The notes under the pieces are model-generated. The model had not been told where the DNA came from, did no database searches, and was given only the letters and a program-made list of their open reading frames with translations. This document shows, in pieces, positions 37,229 to 47,261 of a stretch of 64,000 nucleotides of DNA (position 1 is the stretch's first letter; each line of letters begins with the position of its first letter). Where the stretch lies: assembly GCA_016235445.1 (NCBI GenBank), contig JACRLB010000016.1, forward strand, positions 35,770 to 99,769, given 5' to 3'. A program made the position numbers and the translations under genes. Source of the DNA: Chloroflexota bacterium. GTDB lineage: Bacteria > Chloroflexota > Anaerolineae > Anaerolineales > Villigracilaceae.

Positions 37229-40200
37229 ATGGCGAAACGATTGATCTATTTTGGGAATGCGTTTTCAAACGAAGATAAGGTTTTGAAATTCCTGGATGAA
37301 AACCTTCCTCCTGAGTATAAAATATTGGCAAATTTAAGGATAAGCGACCCGTCATTGGGAGAAGTCGAATACGATGCAATTATCCTGGGTAAATACGCTG
37401 TTTATGTCCTTGAAATCAAGAACTTTGGCGGCTTAATAAAGGGAGATGCCCAAAATTGGGAATTGCCCGACAAAAATAATAAAAATTTATCGCGAAAGAA
37501 TCCATTCCTGCAACTTGGCAGGCAGGTAAGTATTTTGGTCAGCCGACTGAAAGAAGCCCAAAGTAAAGTGCTGGTTCAGGGCTTTGTTTGTCTGTCGTCT
37601 GAAAAGGAGCCGGTTTTCGAGGTTCAAGACAGCGAAACCCATCGCAATTCGGTCTTTTGGTACAAAAATTCCATCAGGTTTATAACAGACATCAACGCCA
37701 TTACTTTGCCGCCGGACTGGAAACGAAAAAATATCCTGGGAAGGCATGACGATCTATTGGAATTGATCCGAACCGGATTTTCACCGAGAAAGATCGAGAA
37801 TATTCCCGGATACACCATCGAAAGCGAAGCGTGGATCGGGCGGAGATATAAGGCTTATTTTGCAAAGCACGAAAAGTCATATCCTCCCAGGGTGCTTCTC
37901 AAAGTTTATAACGTGCCGGAAAGCGTTTCGAGTCCAGAAGAGATAAAGAAATTTGTGGACGAATTAAACTCAAGGGATTTCTACGCCCTAAAGAAGATCG
38001 AAAAGACGGGCGACCAGAATACCGGGGGTAAGAATTATGTTTTGGCGGGTGAGGGGGCGTTCGTTCATCCATCGCGGGATCGAAGTTACGTTGTCGCAAC
38101 CGAGTGGGTGAACGGCAAACCTTTGTCGAATTACATTTCTTCCCCGAAAAATTTCGCCTTCCAGATACGCTGTCTTATCGCTTCACAGATCTGCCGCGGA
38201 ATGGCGTTTGTTCATAGCGCAAACGTCATTCATCGAAACCTGTCGCTAGAAAACATAGTTTGGAGCAGCGACGAAAATAAAATAAAAATAATCAACTTTG
38301 ATTTCGCCAAATTCGTTGACGACCCGTTCGGGACGATTGAAGACCAAAACGTTTTGTCCATTGTGCAGCAGGAATTGCAGGAAAGGGAAAAATACCAGGC
38401 GCCGGAGTTGCACCAGGGGCGAAGCGAAATGGACGAACAAATTAGTTTTATCTACCATCACGCAAATATAACCACGGATGTTTACGCGCTCGGTGTGGCC
38501 TTGTTGGAAATCTTCACAGGCATCCTTCCCGATACGGAAGCGATTCCGCAGCATTTGAATCAAATTAGCGACCGTCCGAATTTGCATAAATTTATTTCCT
38601 CATGCTGTGACGATAAACCTGGCGAGCGCCCGGTTTCTTTGCTCGATGCGGCTTTAATGTTCGAGGAATTGTCTGGAATGGATCAGGAGTCACATGAGAT
38701 TTCGAGTTTACCCCAAGGCTATCGCCTGGGAATATATTCAATCCTATCTCGACTCAATCAATCCAGCATGAGCGTCGTTTACCTGGCAGAGAATGTATGG
38801 ACGAAGCAACAAGTTGTAATAAAAATCCCCCAAAACCCTTCGCGGGAAGACGCCAGGAACGAATTGCTGCGGGCAATGGAAATATTGGATGAAATTCCCT
38901 CTGAAATTACCGCCCGCTTGCTGCATACGGACGTGGCATTTCTCGATGGGCATAAAATGCGGAAAAATTGGAACGCGGGTTCCAGGGAGGTTTACTACCA
39001 GGTTTGGGAGTATATTGATGGGAAAGATCTAAAGGAATTTTTGAAGGATCGCAAGCCCGAACTCGACGCGAGAATGGGCATCATATCGCGAATACTCAAA
39101 ATTACAGCGGCATTGCATGAAAAGGGATGGGTTCACCAGGATATCAAACCTGAGAACTTTATTTCCACTCACGATGGGAAAATCAAGATCATTGACTTTG
39201 GTCTAACAAAACGCATAAGCCATGCGGAAAAGGAAAGCAGCGGAGGCACGCCCGGCTGTTACCTGCCTCCAGAAATAAAATCCGATGGCAAATGGAGTCA
39301 ATCCGGGGACGTATGGTCGTTGGGATGCCTTGCTTTGGTGGTATTATTCGGGGAAGAGGTTTGCAAAGGCAGCGGGCCCTCGGTTCGATGGGAAGAAGTA
39401 GAAAGAAAAATCAGCCCTCAAGTTGCCCGCGTGGTTCGAAAAGCCACCGATATTAACCCGGGGAATCGTTATAAATCTGCCCAAGAATTTTTGAATGAAT
39501 TCGAGAACGCCCGTTTAAATTCGAAAGATCACGGCGAAAGCAAGGTAACTATGGATTACGGGAATGTTATAAATCATCTTCAAAAAAAGCGCGATGAGGC
39601 TGATGCGGCTGGTGATTTGGGCGCTGTTGACTTTATTATTGCCGACATTCGCGCCCTTGAAAAATGGATCGCAGAGGGGCAGAAGGGTAATTGCCCCGTT
39701 GACCTGAAAATATATGGGTTTGAGCAATCCGATACCGCGCCTGCCGCCACGACCATTGTAGCGGAAACGACACCGGAAGCGCGAGATGAATTTGAAACTG
39801 TTGACGTTGAAACCATTGCCATCGAAGAGGTCGATTATGTTCAGGAGAATTTGCGCAAAGAGCTCGATACTATCCGCAAACTCCTAGTAGATAAAGAGTG
39901 GCAACTAGCGCTTGCGCGCACCCTGCAGGTTGAGGAGCATGCCAGGGGTGAAGTAAAAGAAACCGCCCGCGATCTGCGATCCCAGGCGCAAGTGCAGGTA
40001 AATCAGGAGATCGAAAAATTATTAGCCAGGGGAGACGCCGCGCGCGCCAAGGGCAACAATGAAAAAGCGCAGGAACATTACCAGGCTGTCCTTGAACTGG
40101 ATGAGTCGAACAGCCACGCAAGATACGCCCTTCAGGAACTCGGTGGGCTGGTAAAAGACAGGGTTTCAAAAGCGCAGCAGGATAGTCTTTCCGCAGGTTT

Positions 40201-43200
40201 GAAGGATCGCCGCGATATTCACCGGTTGGGAGAGGCGGTATATGACGCGGAAGCATTAGATGGAGAGGGGAAACTACCAACTAAACTGTTAGGACTGCTA
40301 AAAGAAGCCCGTGAGTATTATGACAAGACGCGCCTAGAACAGGGAGATGAGACTACGGCAATGCGGGTCGGAGACATAACTAAGCGGGCAGATGCTGTAA
40401 AAAAGATCGAGGGCTGGGTGGCAGTTGGTAAAAAAACGATCTTTGATGCAACACTCAATAAAGATAGACCAGCTTTTGAGGTATTAAGGGAGGCGCAGGA
40501 ATTGTTGCGGCAGGCATCCGATGATACAGCTCAACATGAACACAATCTTGCGGAGAAATTCAAGGCACTTCGACCGCGTTATGTGCATCAACGGTTAACT
40601 GAAGCGCTGAAGACTCCGCTCCAAGAGCGGGAAAAAAAGAAATTGGAAGTCAAACTGGCGGAGGTGGACCAGCACATTCAGGCTTTGGAGAAGGCGGAAG
40701 AACTGCAGGCGCAGGCAATACAGGAAACGGAGCCTGTTCGGAGGCTGGGCATCCTCTTGCAAGCTCGCCAAACGTTCGGTTCGATTCCGGGGTTGCAGGA
40801 ACAGATTTCGCAGGTCAGGCCTGTGGCGATCAAAGTGATGCAAAGCAGGATCAATGACGCATTGAAGCGCGCCGAGGGATTTGTTCTCAGCCAGGAGTAT
40901 TCCGATGCCCGCGCTGTGACCAATGAAGCGGAAAATTTGGTCGCGCAGTGGCCCGAGACACAGGCACCGGAAGAAATCGCCAGGCTTGGTGAGGAAATCA
41001 AAATCGCTCGAGAGCGAATTGACGCGACCGAGAAGGCTTGGAAGGAATATGTCCGGAGCGCTTCAGAGATTCGGCAGAAGGTCGCGGATTCGAATCAGCG
41101 GGCGGCGGGGTTGGCGCTCCTCAAGCAAGTCAGCGAGGATGACCGCTTCAAGGGATTCTCGGACCTGCGCGGCTTGACATCCGAGATAGATCAGTATAAG
41201 GGAGTGGGCGAGCAACTCAACGACGCGAACGAGGCGTTGGACAAGGGCGATTGGAGCCGCGTGTTCGAGATCGCTGACAAGGTGATAAAAACGGGAACGG
41301 CGGGAAAGCTTGCTGCGCGCTTCGAGGAACTTCATGCGGATGCAGTCACGGAACTCAATATCCTGCGGGCGCAGGGCTTGCTGGCAAATGACGAGATTCC
41401 GGAGGCGAACAATGTCCTGAGCGCGACACTCAATCGCGAGCACAGCCGTGACCCTGAAAGGGAAACCACTCTTCGAAATCGCCTCCGTGAGGAATTGGAG
41501 AAAATTCAAGAGGCGATTGGCGAGAATAAGCCGATGCAGGATCTGTATGACAGGGCATGTGACCGGCTCGACCTGCGCGACAACATTGCTTTCAAGGCGC
41601 TGACCAGCCCGTCCTTTGTGTTGCGGCAGTCGCACGTTGGGGCGGATGGGAAGGTGGGCAGCCCGGAAATGCGCGCGTTGATCAATCGGGTGAGGAGTTC
41701 TTCGGAAGAAGGGGATCCGTTGCCGCAGGAGTTGAGCGAGCGGGTGGCGAAAATTTTATTAGTGGATTTGAACCGCAAGGGCTTCGATGAACGATTGGAA
41801 GCACTGCAGCTATTCCGGTATGTGGGTGGGGATAAAACTCAATCTGCGGAGGATGCTTGGTCCCCCTACAATTTATCTCTCCGGACTGCTGAAGCTCGCC
41901 GCGCGGCTCGTTTGCTTTCCGAATCCCTGCGGGTTGATTTCTTCCAGCCGCTTGTCCAAAAACATGCCGCTTATCAGGGGAAGGAGAGCGAACTCCCGGA
42001 TGAGATCCTGCACGAGATGGCGAAGCAGGCTGGAGCGCTGCGTGAGGCGTACCTCCTCGAGACGGAGAATGAACGGGCGGTGGGCCGCTGGGTGGAAGTC
42101 GAGTGGGGAAAACGGGAGGCGCAGCAAGAGGAAAGGGGAGGGAAGTGGCACAGCGCGTTGGGCATTTGGAAGCGGCTGGATAACCATCATCCCGGCATCT
42201 CAACGGTGAAGGGCGGTTTGCGGAACGCCCTAATCTGGAATACGATCACCCGTGCCAATCATCTGATGCACAACGATCATAAAGGTGAAGAGGCGGCCAC
42301 CCTGCTGAGGGAGTTGCAGTCCGAGCCGGATATGGGCAATGCCTGGGAGTTGAACCTGGCATTGGTTGAAGTTCATGAGGCATTGGGGAAGTTTGGCGCT
42401 GCGTTTGAAGACCTTGAACAGGTACGGAGAATGGTCGCGGCATTGGAGGGTGATCGCAAGAATGAGATCCTTTCCCAGATCGAAAAGAAACGGGGCGAAC
42501 TGGAAAGCCACCAGGCGATTTATATTTGCATTGAAGGTGCGAAAAACAAGACGAGCGCGGGGAACTTCCCCGATGCCATTCGATTACTTCAAAACGGAAT
42601 TAAGAATCCGAAAATTACAGATACAACTTCCTTGCGTATACTGCGGGACGATATTTTCAGAAATGCATCCGAAGGGATACTTCGAAAGGCCAATCAAGAA
42701 TATGCGACCGCCAGCGACGACGGCAGGATACAAGCCGTCATCTCCCTGATGGATTTGCAAACCTTGGAAGAATTGATCGACCAGCCATTGGAGGAAAGGC
42801 GTTCGAGAGAAGAATTGAATCGGTTAAGAAAGGATCTTGCCCCTGTAGCATCGAAAGTCGTTAGAGTCGCCAGGGATTTCGAGCCCGCAAAAATGCCATT
42901 GCCGAAGGCAATTGAAACTGCTTCGACCCTCGCTTCGCGGTTGCAGGCGTTCGGAGATATTACTGGTATTTTTACCGCAGAACTTTCAGCTGAGAGCGAT
43001 AAACTAACAAAGAGCGGGCGCGATATCGCTGCAACGCTGGAAAATCTCCACTCTCTTGAAAAGATTCTAAATGAGGCGGATAACCAATCTTTGTGGGAAG
43101 CGGCGATCCGCACCGGCGATTTCGGGATATTGAAACAATATTCCGAACGGATCGGCAGGTTGGAACTTGATGGGATGCAGGAGGTCCATGCTTTCGAAAG

Positions 43201-44080
43201 ACGGCTAGCTGAGACCGAGGAAACCTACCAATACCTGGTGGAAGTGATTTCCATGGTAAGGAAAAAGTTCAGCGTCGAAGATGACTTCGTTTTCGTCATG
43301 AATAAAATCCTCGAAACCAAAGTGCAGCCGGTGTTCAGGGGGAACAACGAAGCGTGGCAGGTTGTTCATGCCAGACAATATGAGGAAATCCGCCGTTTGG
43401 TCGATGATCGTTTACGTGTTCCAGACATCTACGGCAGAAATGACCTGGTGGGCTGGCAGAAAGCGCTGGAAGAAGCGGAGGAACGCGAAAAGGAACTTGA
43501 GACCTGGCAAAAATGGGACAAGGAATGCGCCCGGCTTATGGATGCCGCGCACAATGCCTTGAAGAAGACCGAAACGCATCCTGCGGATTTGCCCACCCGG
43601 GAGAAGAAAAAGGATTGGGAGAAGGCGCTCGAAACAGCAAAAGCGGCAATTTCCACACTGGCTTACCCGCAAATGGAGTCCGTCACCGATCTGCCAAATG
43701 GGCAAGGCGGAGGGTATGATGGTCTTGTCGTTGGGGCGAAAAACGCGCGCGGCGAACCCGTCCTTATTCGTTCAAAAACGGCAAAGGATCTCGAAAAAGA
43801 AGGCAAACGACGAAAGGATATTGCCGACGGATGGTTCCGCCAGGCTGAGGCGCAAATCGAGGCATTGCAGGCTGTCCTTGACACGCGCGGTTTTCCATCT
43901 TTGGATGAGTTTAATGACGCGACGAAACTGCAGGACTGGAACCGTCTCGAAAAATTGCTCACCCGCGCCCGCGAAGCGGGCATCACCAACGAAGCAGAAA
44001 GAAAAATGGTCGGAACCTTTGCGAATGTATTGGATCAAAAGCGCAAGGAAGGACAGAGGAAAAAGTTCAAACTCTTTTAG
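37229..44080 (+). CDS. NERD domain + pseudokinase + Ser/Thr kinase + long coiled-coil protein (2283 aa)
   Basis: NERD: EVEYDAIILGKYAVYVLEIKNFGG; kinase 1 IHRNLSLENI/INFDFA (degenerate); kinase 2 VHQDIKPENF/IIDFGLTK/GTPGCYLPPE; long charged helical C-terminus. Confidence 0.83.
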   Translation: MAKRLIYFGNAFSNEDKVLKFLDENLPPEYKILANLRISDPSLGEVEYDAIILGKYAVYVLEIKNFGGLIKGDAQNWELPDKNNKNLSRKNPFLQLGRQVSILVSRLKEAQSKVLVQGFVCLSSEKEPVFEVQDSETHRNSVFWYKNSIRFITDINAITLPPDWKRKNILGRHDDLLELIRTGFSPRKIENIPGYTIESEAWIGRRYKAYFAKHEKSYPPRVLLKVYNVPESVSSPEEIKKFVDELNSRDFYALKKIEKTGDQNTGGKNYVLAGEGAFVHPSRDRSYVVATEWVNGKPLSNYISSPKNFAFQIRCLIASQICRGMAFVHSANVIHRNLSLENIVWSSDENKIKIINFDFAKFVDDPFGTIEDQNVLSIVQQELQEREKYQAPELHQGRSEMDEQISFIYHHANITTDVYALGVALLEIFTGILPDTEAIPQHLNQISDRPNLHKFISSCCDDKPGERPVSLLDAALMFEELSGMDQESHEISSLPQGYRLGIYSILSRLNQSSMSVVYLAENVWTKQQVVIKIPQNPSREDARNELLRAMEILDEIPSEITARLLHTDVAFLDGHKMRKNWNAGSREVYYQVWEYIDGKDLKEFLKDRKPELDARMGIISRILKITAALHEKGWVHQDIKPENFISTHDGKIKIIDFGLTKRISHAEKESSGGTPGCYLPPEIKSDGKWSQSGDVWSLGCLALVVLFGEEVCKGSGPSVRWEEVERKISPQVARVVRKATDINPGNRYKSAQEFLNEFENARLNSKDHGESKVTMDYGNVINHLQKKRDEADAAGDLGAVDFIIADIRALEKWIAEGQKGNCPVDLKIYGFEQSDTAPAATTIVAETTPEARDEFETVDVETIAIEEVDYVQENLRKELDTIRKLLVDKEWQLALARTLQVEEHARGEVKETARDLRSQAQVQVNQEIEKLLARGDAARAKGNNEKAQEHYQAVLELDESNSHARYALQELGGLVKDRVSKAQQDSLSAGLKDRRDIHRLGEAVYDAEALDGEGKLPTKLLGLLKEAREYYDKTRLEQGDETTAMRVGDITKRADAVKKIEGWVAVGKKTIFDATLNKDRPAFEVLREAQELLRQASDDTAQHEHNLAEKFKALRPRYVHQRLTEALKTPLQEREKKKLEVKLAEVDQHIQALEKAEELQAQAIQETEPVRRLGILLQARQTFGSIPGLQEQISQVRPVAIKVMQSRINDALKRAEGFVLSQEYSDARAVTNEAENLVAQWPETQAPEEIARLGEEIKIARERIDATEKAWKEYVRSASEIRQKVADSNQRAAGLALLKQVSEDDRFKGFSDLRGLTSEIDQYKGVGEQLNDANEALDKGDWSRVFEIADKVIKTGTAGKLAARFEELHADAVTELNILRAQGLLANDEIPEANNVLSATLNREHSRDPERETTLRNRLREELEKIQEAIGENKPMQDLYDRACDRLDLRDNIAFKALTSPSFVLRQSHVGADGKVGSPEMRALINRVRSSSEEGDPLPQELSERVAKILLVDLNRKGFDERLEALQLFRYVGGDKTQSAEDAWSPYNLSLRTAEARRAARLLSESLRVDFFQPLVQKHAAYQGKESELPDEILHEMAKQAGALREAYLLETENERAVGRWVEVEWGKREAQQEERGGKWHSALGIWKRLDNHHPGISTVKGGLRNALIWNTITRANHLMHNDHKGEEAATLLRELQSEPDMGNAWELNLALVEVHEALGKFGAAFEDLEQVRRMVAALEGDRKNEILSQIEKKRGELESHQAIYICIEGAKNKTSAGNFPDAIRLLQNGIKNPKITDTTSLRILRDDIFRNASEGILRKANQEYATASDDGRIQAVISLMDLQTLEELIDQPLEERRSREELNRLRKDLAPVASKVVRVARDFEPAKMPLPKAIETASTLASRLQAFGDITGIFTAELSAESDKLTKSGRDIAATLENLHSLEKILNEADNQSLWEAAIRTGDFGILKQYSERIGRLELDGMQEVHAFERRLAETEETYQYLVEVISMVRKKFSVEDDFVFVMNKILETKVQPVFRGNNEAWQVVHARQYEEIRRLVDDRLRVPDIYGRNDLVGWQKALEEAEEREKELETWQKWDKECARLMDAAHNALKKTETHPADLPTREKKKDWEKALETAKAAISTLAYPQMESVTDLPNGQGGGYDGLVVGAKNARGEPVLIRSKTAKDLEKEGKRRKDIADGWFRQAEAQIEALQAVLDTRGFPSLDEFNDATKLQDWNRLEKLLTRAREAGITNEAERKMVGTFANVLDQKRKEGQRKKFKLF

Positions 44081-44083
44081 ATC

Positions 44084-45073
44084 ATGAAAATTGCCATTTT
44101 TTCCGACATACATGCAAACCTGCATGCGCTGGAAGCTGCGCTGGACGATGCCGCCAATGCGATGGAGGCTGAAGAGTTCTGGTCGCTAGGCGATCTGGTG
44201 GGCTATGGACCGCATCCGGTGAACACCGTGTTGTTTCTCAAACGCTATGTCAAACCCGATGCCTGGGTGATGGGCAACCACGACGCCATGCTGGCGGACC
44301 TGATCTTGCCGGAAGACCTGCCAGCCCTTCCGAAATCGGTAAGACCTATCCGGGTCAAGGTCAACAAGGGGGAGGGACGCGAAATCATTGGGCGCAACGT
44401 TTTTATGAAGGAAGAGGATTGGTTCAAAACAACCTTGATGCCTGTGGATGTTATCATCCTCAATCGAGCCGCGCTCAGGCAAAACGCTGAAGCCGATGCT
44501 TATTGGCGGAAAGCCTTCAAGCCCAACCGCGCTGTGCCGCGCAAAGTCGAACGGGATGGGCTGAAATTCATCCTTGTGCATGGCTGTCAAGCCTACCCTC
44601 TTTCGCGATATCTGTATGCCTGGGAGAAGGATATCCTTATCCCCAGGGAGTTGCAAGAACTGAAAAAAATGCGCAGCAGGTCGAAGAAATCGATCGTTCA
44701 ATTCTACGGGCATACCCATGTACCGACATTTATCTGCGCGAAAGAGACCAAAAGTGGATTTGATATCCGGGCCGAGAAGATATTTCCGGGGCAGACGTTT
44801 TCGCTGAAAGGAAATGACTATTTTTTAATTAACCCGGGCTCGGTCGGTCAGCCTCGGGATCGGGATCAACGCGCGTCTTACATATTACTTGATACAAAAG
44901 AACGCGCGGTGACTTTCCGTAGGGTAAAATACGAATATACGGATACCGCTCGCGACCTGGTGGCGGGCGACTACCCGATGGGGCCGGTCCGACGGCTGCA
45001 AACCGCCGCCGCGGCGGAGAGAGAGACGCCTGACGAATGGCTGGAGCATTACAATGAGGCAGGCAAACGATGA
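44084..45073 (+). CDS. Calcineurin-like metallophosphoesterase
   Basis: MKIAIFSDIHANLHALEAAL, WSLGDLVGYGPHP, VMGNHDAM, VQFYGHTHVPTF, NPGSVGQPRD. Confidence 0.93.
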   Translation: MKIAIFSDIHANLHALEAALDDAANAMEAEEFWSLGDLVGYGPHPVNTVLFLKRYVKPDAWVMGNHDAMLADLILPEDLPALPKSVRPIRVKVNKGEGREIIGRNVFMKEEDWFKTTLMPVDVIILNRAALRQNAEADAYWRKAFKPNRAVPRKVERDGLKFILVHGCQAYPLSRYLYAWEKDILIPRELQELKKMRSRSKKSIVQFYGHTHVPTFICAKETKSGFDIRAEKIFPGQTFSLKGNDYFLINPGSVGQPRDRDQRASYILLDTKERAVTFRRVKYEYTDTARDLVAGDYPMGPVRRLQTAAAAERETPDEWLEHYNEAGKR

Positions 45074-45540
45074 ATTCGAATGACTTAATACCCACTAAAT
45101 CAAAGAATGCCGGTTTTCAGGTCGGCTTGATTGGCGGGGTTATCATGATTTTTACCAGCCTTGCGGTATTTTTTATGAACGGGGCTGATACGGATGGAGA
45201 TACCCTTATCTGGTTGATTCAATTGGTTGCATATATATTTCTGGCGCGCACAGCCGCAAGCCGCCAGGCGGAAGCACAATCCCGCACGTATGAACCGGCG
45301 CGGGGCGTCCAGGGCGCGGGCGTCGGCGCGGCGCTGACAACGAGCCTCATGATGTGGATCTTTATCATCGTTCGCGGCGTTGTGCGTGACGCAATGGGGA
45401 TGACCATAACAATCGATCCGGTCAGTTTTTGCGGCTGGATCGTGCTGGATGTTGTGCTTGCGCTTGTGATTGGCGGTTTGATGGGTGGCGCGGTTGCCAA
45501 ACAGGTCAAGGGCGATCCGTACGATACAAATGGTTATTAA
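45070..45540 (+). CDS. Small multi-TM protein
   Basis: 156 aa, several hydrophobic helices; ATGA overlap with upstream gene. Confidence 0.65.
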   Translation: MNSNDLIPTKSKNAGFQVGLIGGVIMIFTSLAVFFMNGADTDGDTLIWLIQLVAYIFLARTAASRQAEAQSRTYEPARGVQGAGVGAALTTSLMMWIFIIVRGVVRDAMGMTITIDPVSFCGWIVLDVVLALVIGGLMGGAVAKQVKGDPYDTNGY

Positions 45541-45562
45541 CGACCAAAAGGAGACGTAAAAT

Positions 45563-45694
45563 ATGAATGCTGAATGGTGGGAAGGTCCTGTTCGTTTTTT
45601 GTGCGGTTATTGGTGGGTGTTCTTGATCCTAATCGTCCTCGCACTCACCGCATATTTCACCCGGGATATCTGGCTGCCGTTGCTTGGCTTATAG
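45563..45694 (+). CDS. 43-aa single-TM protein paralogous to the start of the next gene
   Basis: MNAEWWEGPVRFLCGYWWVFLILIVLALTAYFTRDIWLPLLGL*; preceded by gagacg. Confidence 0.6.
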   Translation: MNAEWWEGPVRFLCGYWWVFLILIVLALTAYFTRDIWLPLLGL

Positions 45695-45714
45695 CTAATA
45701 GGAGGGTTCATGCC

Positions 45715-46323
45715 ATGCAGGAAGATTGGTGGGAAAGACCGGTCTGTTTTTTGTGCGACTATTGGTGGGCGTTCCTGATCCTCCTGGTCCTTGGGTTGAC
45801 AGCATGGTTTACCCGCGATTATTGGATGCCTGCACCGCCGCCAACCCCTGTCGCTACGTCAACCTTCATCCCGACTTCACCTGCACTGGAACCTACGTTC
45901 GTCCCTTCAGAGACTCCCGAACCGACCGCCACCCGGGTCGAGAATTTGGGAACCGGTGATGTGCAGGTCACGCTGATCTGGGACTCCATAAACGACCTGG
46001 ATTTATGGGTTACGGACCCGGCTGGCGAGACCATCTATTTTGATCACAAAAACTCCGTCAGCATGGGTGAATTGGATGTGGATGCAAATCCTGGTTGCGG
46101 ATCAACCACAACCAATCCGGTTGAAAACATCTATTGGCCTACGGGCGAAGCTCCGGATGGCATTTATACAATAGCCGTTCAATACTTCGAGGTTTGTCAG
46201 TCCGAAGCAAGAACGCCCTTCACGATAACCTTGAAGGTAAATGGGCGGGCACAAACTTTTGATGGGATTGCTACTGAAAAAGATGAATTGATTGAGATCA
46301 CAACATTTGAAATGAAAAGATAA
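45715..46323 (+). CDS. TM + Thr/Pro linker + DUF2135/YfaP-like extracytoplasmic domain
   Basis: MQEDWWERPVCFLCDYWWAFLILLVLGLTAWFTRDYWMP...GDVQVTLIWDSINDLDLWVTDPAGETIYF. Confidence 0.75.
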   Translation: MQEDWWERPVCFLCDYWWAFLILLVLGLTAWFTRDYWMPAPPPTPVATSTFIPTSPALEPTFVPSETPEPTATRVENLGTGDVQVTLIWDSINDLDLWVTDPAGETIYFDHKNSVSMGELDVDANPGCGSTTTNPVENIYWPTGEAPDGIYTIAVQYFEVCQSEARTPFTITLKVNGRAQTFDGIATEKDELIEITTFEMKR

Positions 46324-46373
46324 CCATACTTGCAGGTACGTGCAGACCAATTACGGCGTTTGAAGGATGCCGC

Positions 46374-47144
46374 ATGCAGAAGCGTTTAATTATTCTGGCA
46401 TTACTTTCATTGATTTTGACTGGCTGTCGTGAAGAGACAGACCTTTACTTTTACACGGATCAAAGTTGGAAGTTGGAAACTGCCCTCACAGTGGACGAGG
46501 CGATCATGGACCTGGCGATGGGCGTCGGCGGGGCGGTTGTTGGTTCGGAATTGGGAGTTCCCATCCCAGACAGCCTTCTGGAATCCGAAAATTGGATCGG
46601 TTTATCGCTGGACTATATCGTTGCAGAGTATCGGAATCAAGGGCTGGTAGCAAAGTGGAGAAGAAGCTCGAATACTTATAAACTGACCGTCGAAGGCGAA
46701 GGGTATTCGAACATGCCAGGCGTTTCTTTAGGGGCGATTCTTCTCGAACCAGTAGCCGGGACGGAGGACCAATATCACTTCCGTATGGAAACGTCCGACA
46801 TGGGCGATCTGAACAATTTTGCCCTGCCCGGATTGCGATATGACCGGGTGATCACCTTACGTGTAGGCAGGATCATCCAAAGCAACGCGGACGAGGTAAA
46901 CGGCAGCACGGCGGTCTGGCGCAACAAGGATGTGGTGGACGCCGTCTTCGTCCCCGCCAGCCCATTTCCTGCCGGATTAATATTCACATTATTATGCGTC
47001 GGTAGTATGATTGGGGCAATTTCACTGGGGTTCAATAAATTTAGCGGCGGTGTGAAATGCCAAAACTGCGGGAAGCGGGCACACAAGGGACAGGAAATTT
47101 GTTCTAATTGCGGAGAGTTTCTAAGTGTGGACGTAGATTTATAA
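46374..47144 (+). CDS. Lipoprotein (LppM-like) with C-terminal TM and zinc ribbon
   Basis: LILTGCREETDL lipobox; TM FPAGLIFTLLCVGSMIGAISLGF; CQNCGKRAHKGQEICSNCGEFL. Confidence 0.7.
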   Translation: MQKRLIILALLSLILTGCREETDLYFYTDQSWKLETALTVDEAIMDLAMGVGGAVVGSELGVPIPDSLLESENWIGLSLDYIVAEYRNQGLVAKWRRSSNTYKLTVEGEGYSNMPGVSLGAILLEPVAGTEDQYHFRMETSDMGDLNNFALPGLRYDRVITLRVGRIIQSNADEVNGSTAVWRNKDVVDAVFVPASPFPAGLIFTLLCVGSMIGAISLGFNKFSGGVKCQNCGKRAHKGQEICSNCGEFLSVDVDL

Positions 47145-47261
47145 GGGTTGTATTACTCATTGTATTTCGAGTGCTAAATTCATTGAGTTGATTTATAACA
47201 AATATTCTTGCACTATCCGGTTGAAAATAAAAGAGACAACATAGAAAGGGGAGTTTCGTGT

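Noticed and set aside
45574-45714. N-terminal extension of the DUF2135 gene in the ORF track (MVGRSCSFFVRLLVGVLD...)
   Set aside because: Overlaps, out of frame, the better supported 43-aa TM ORF; homology between the two short N-termini supports the start at 45715.
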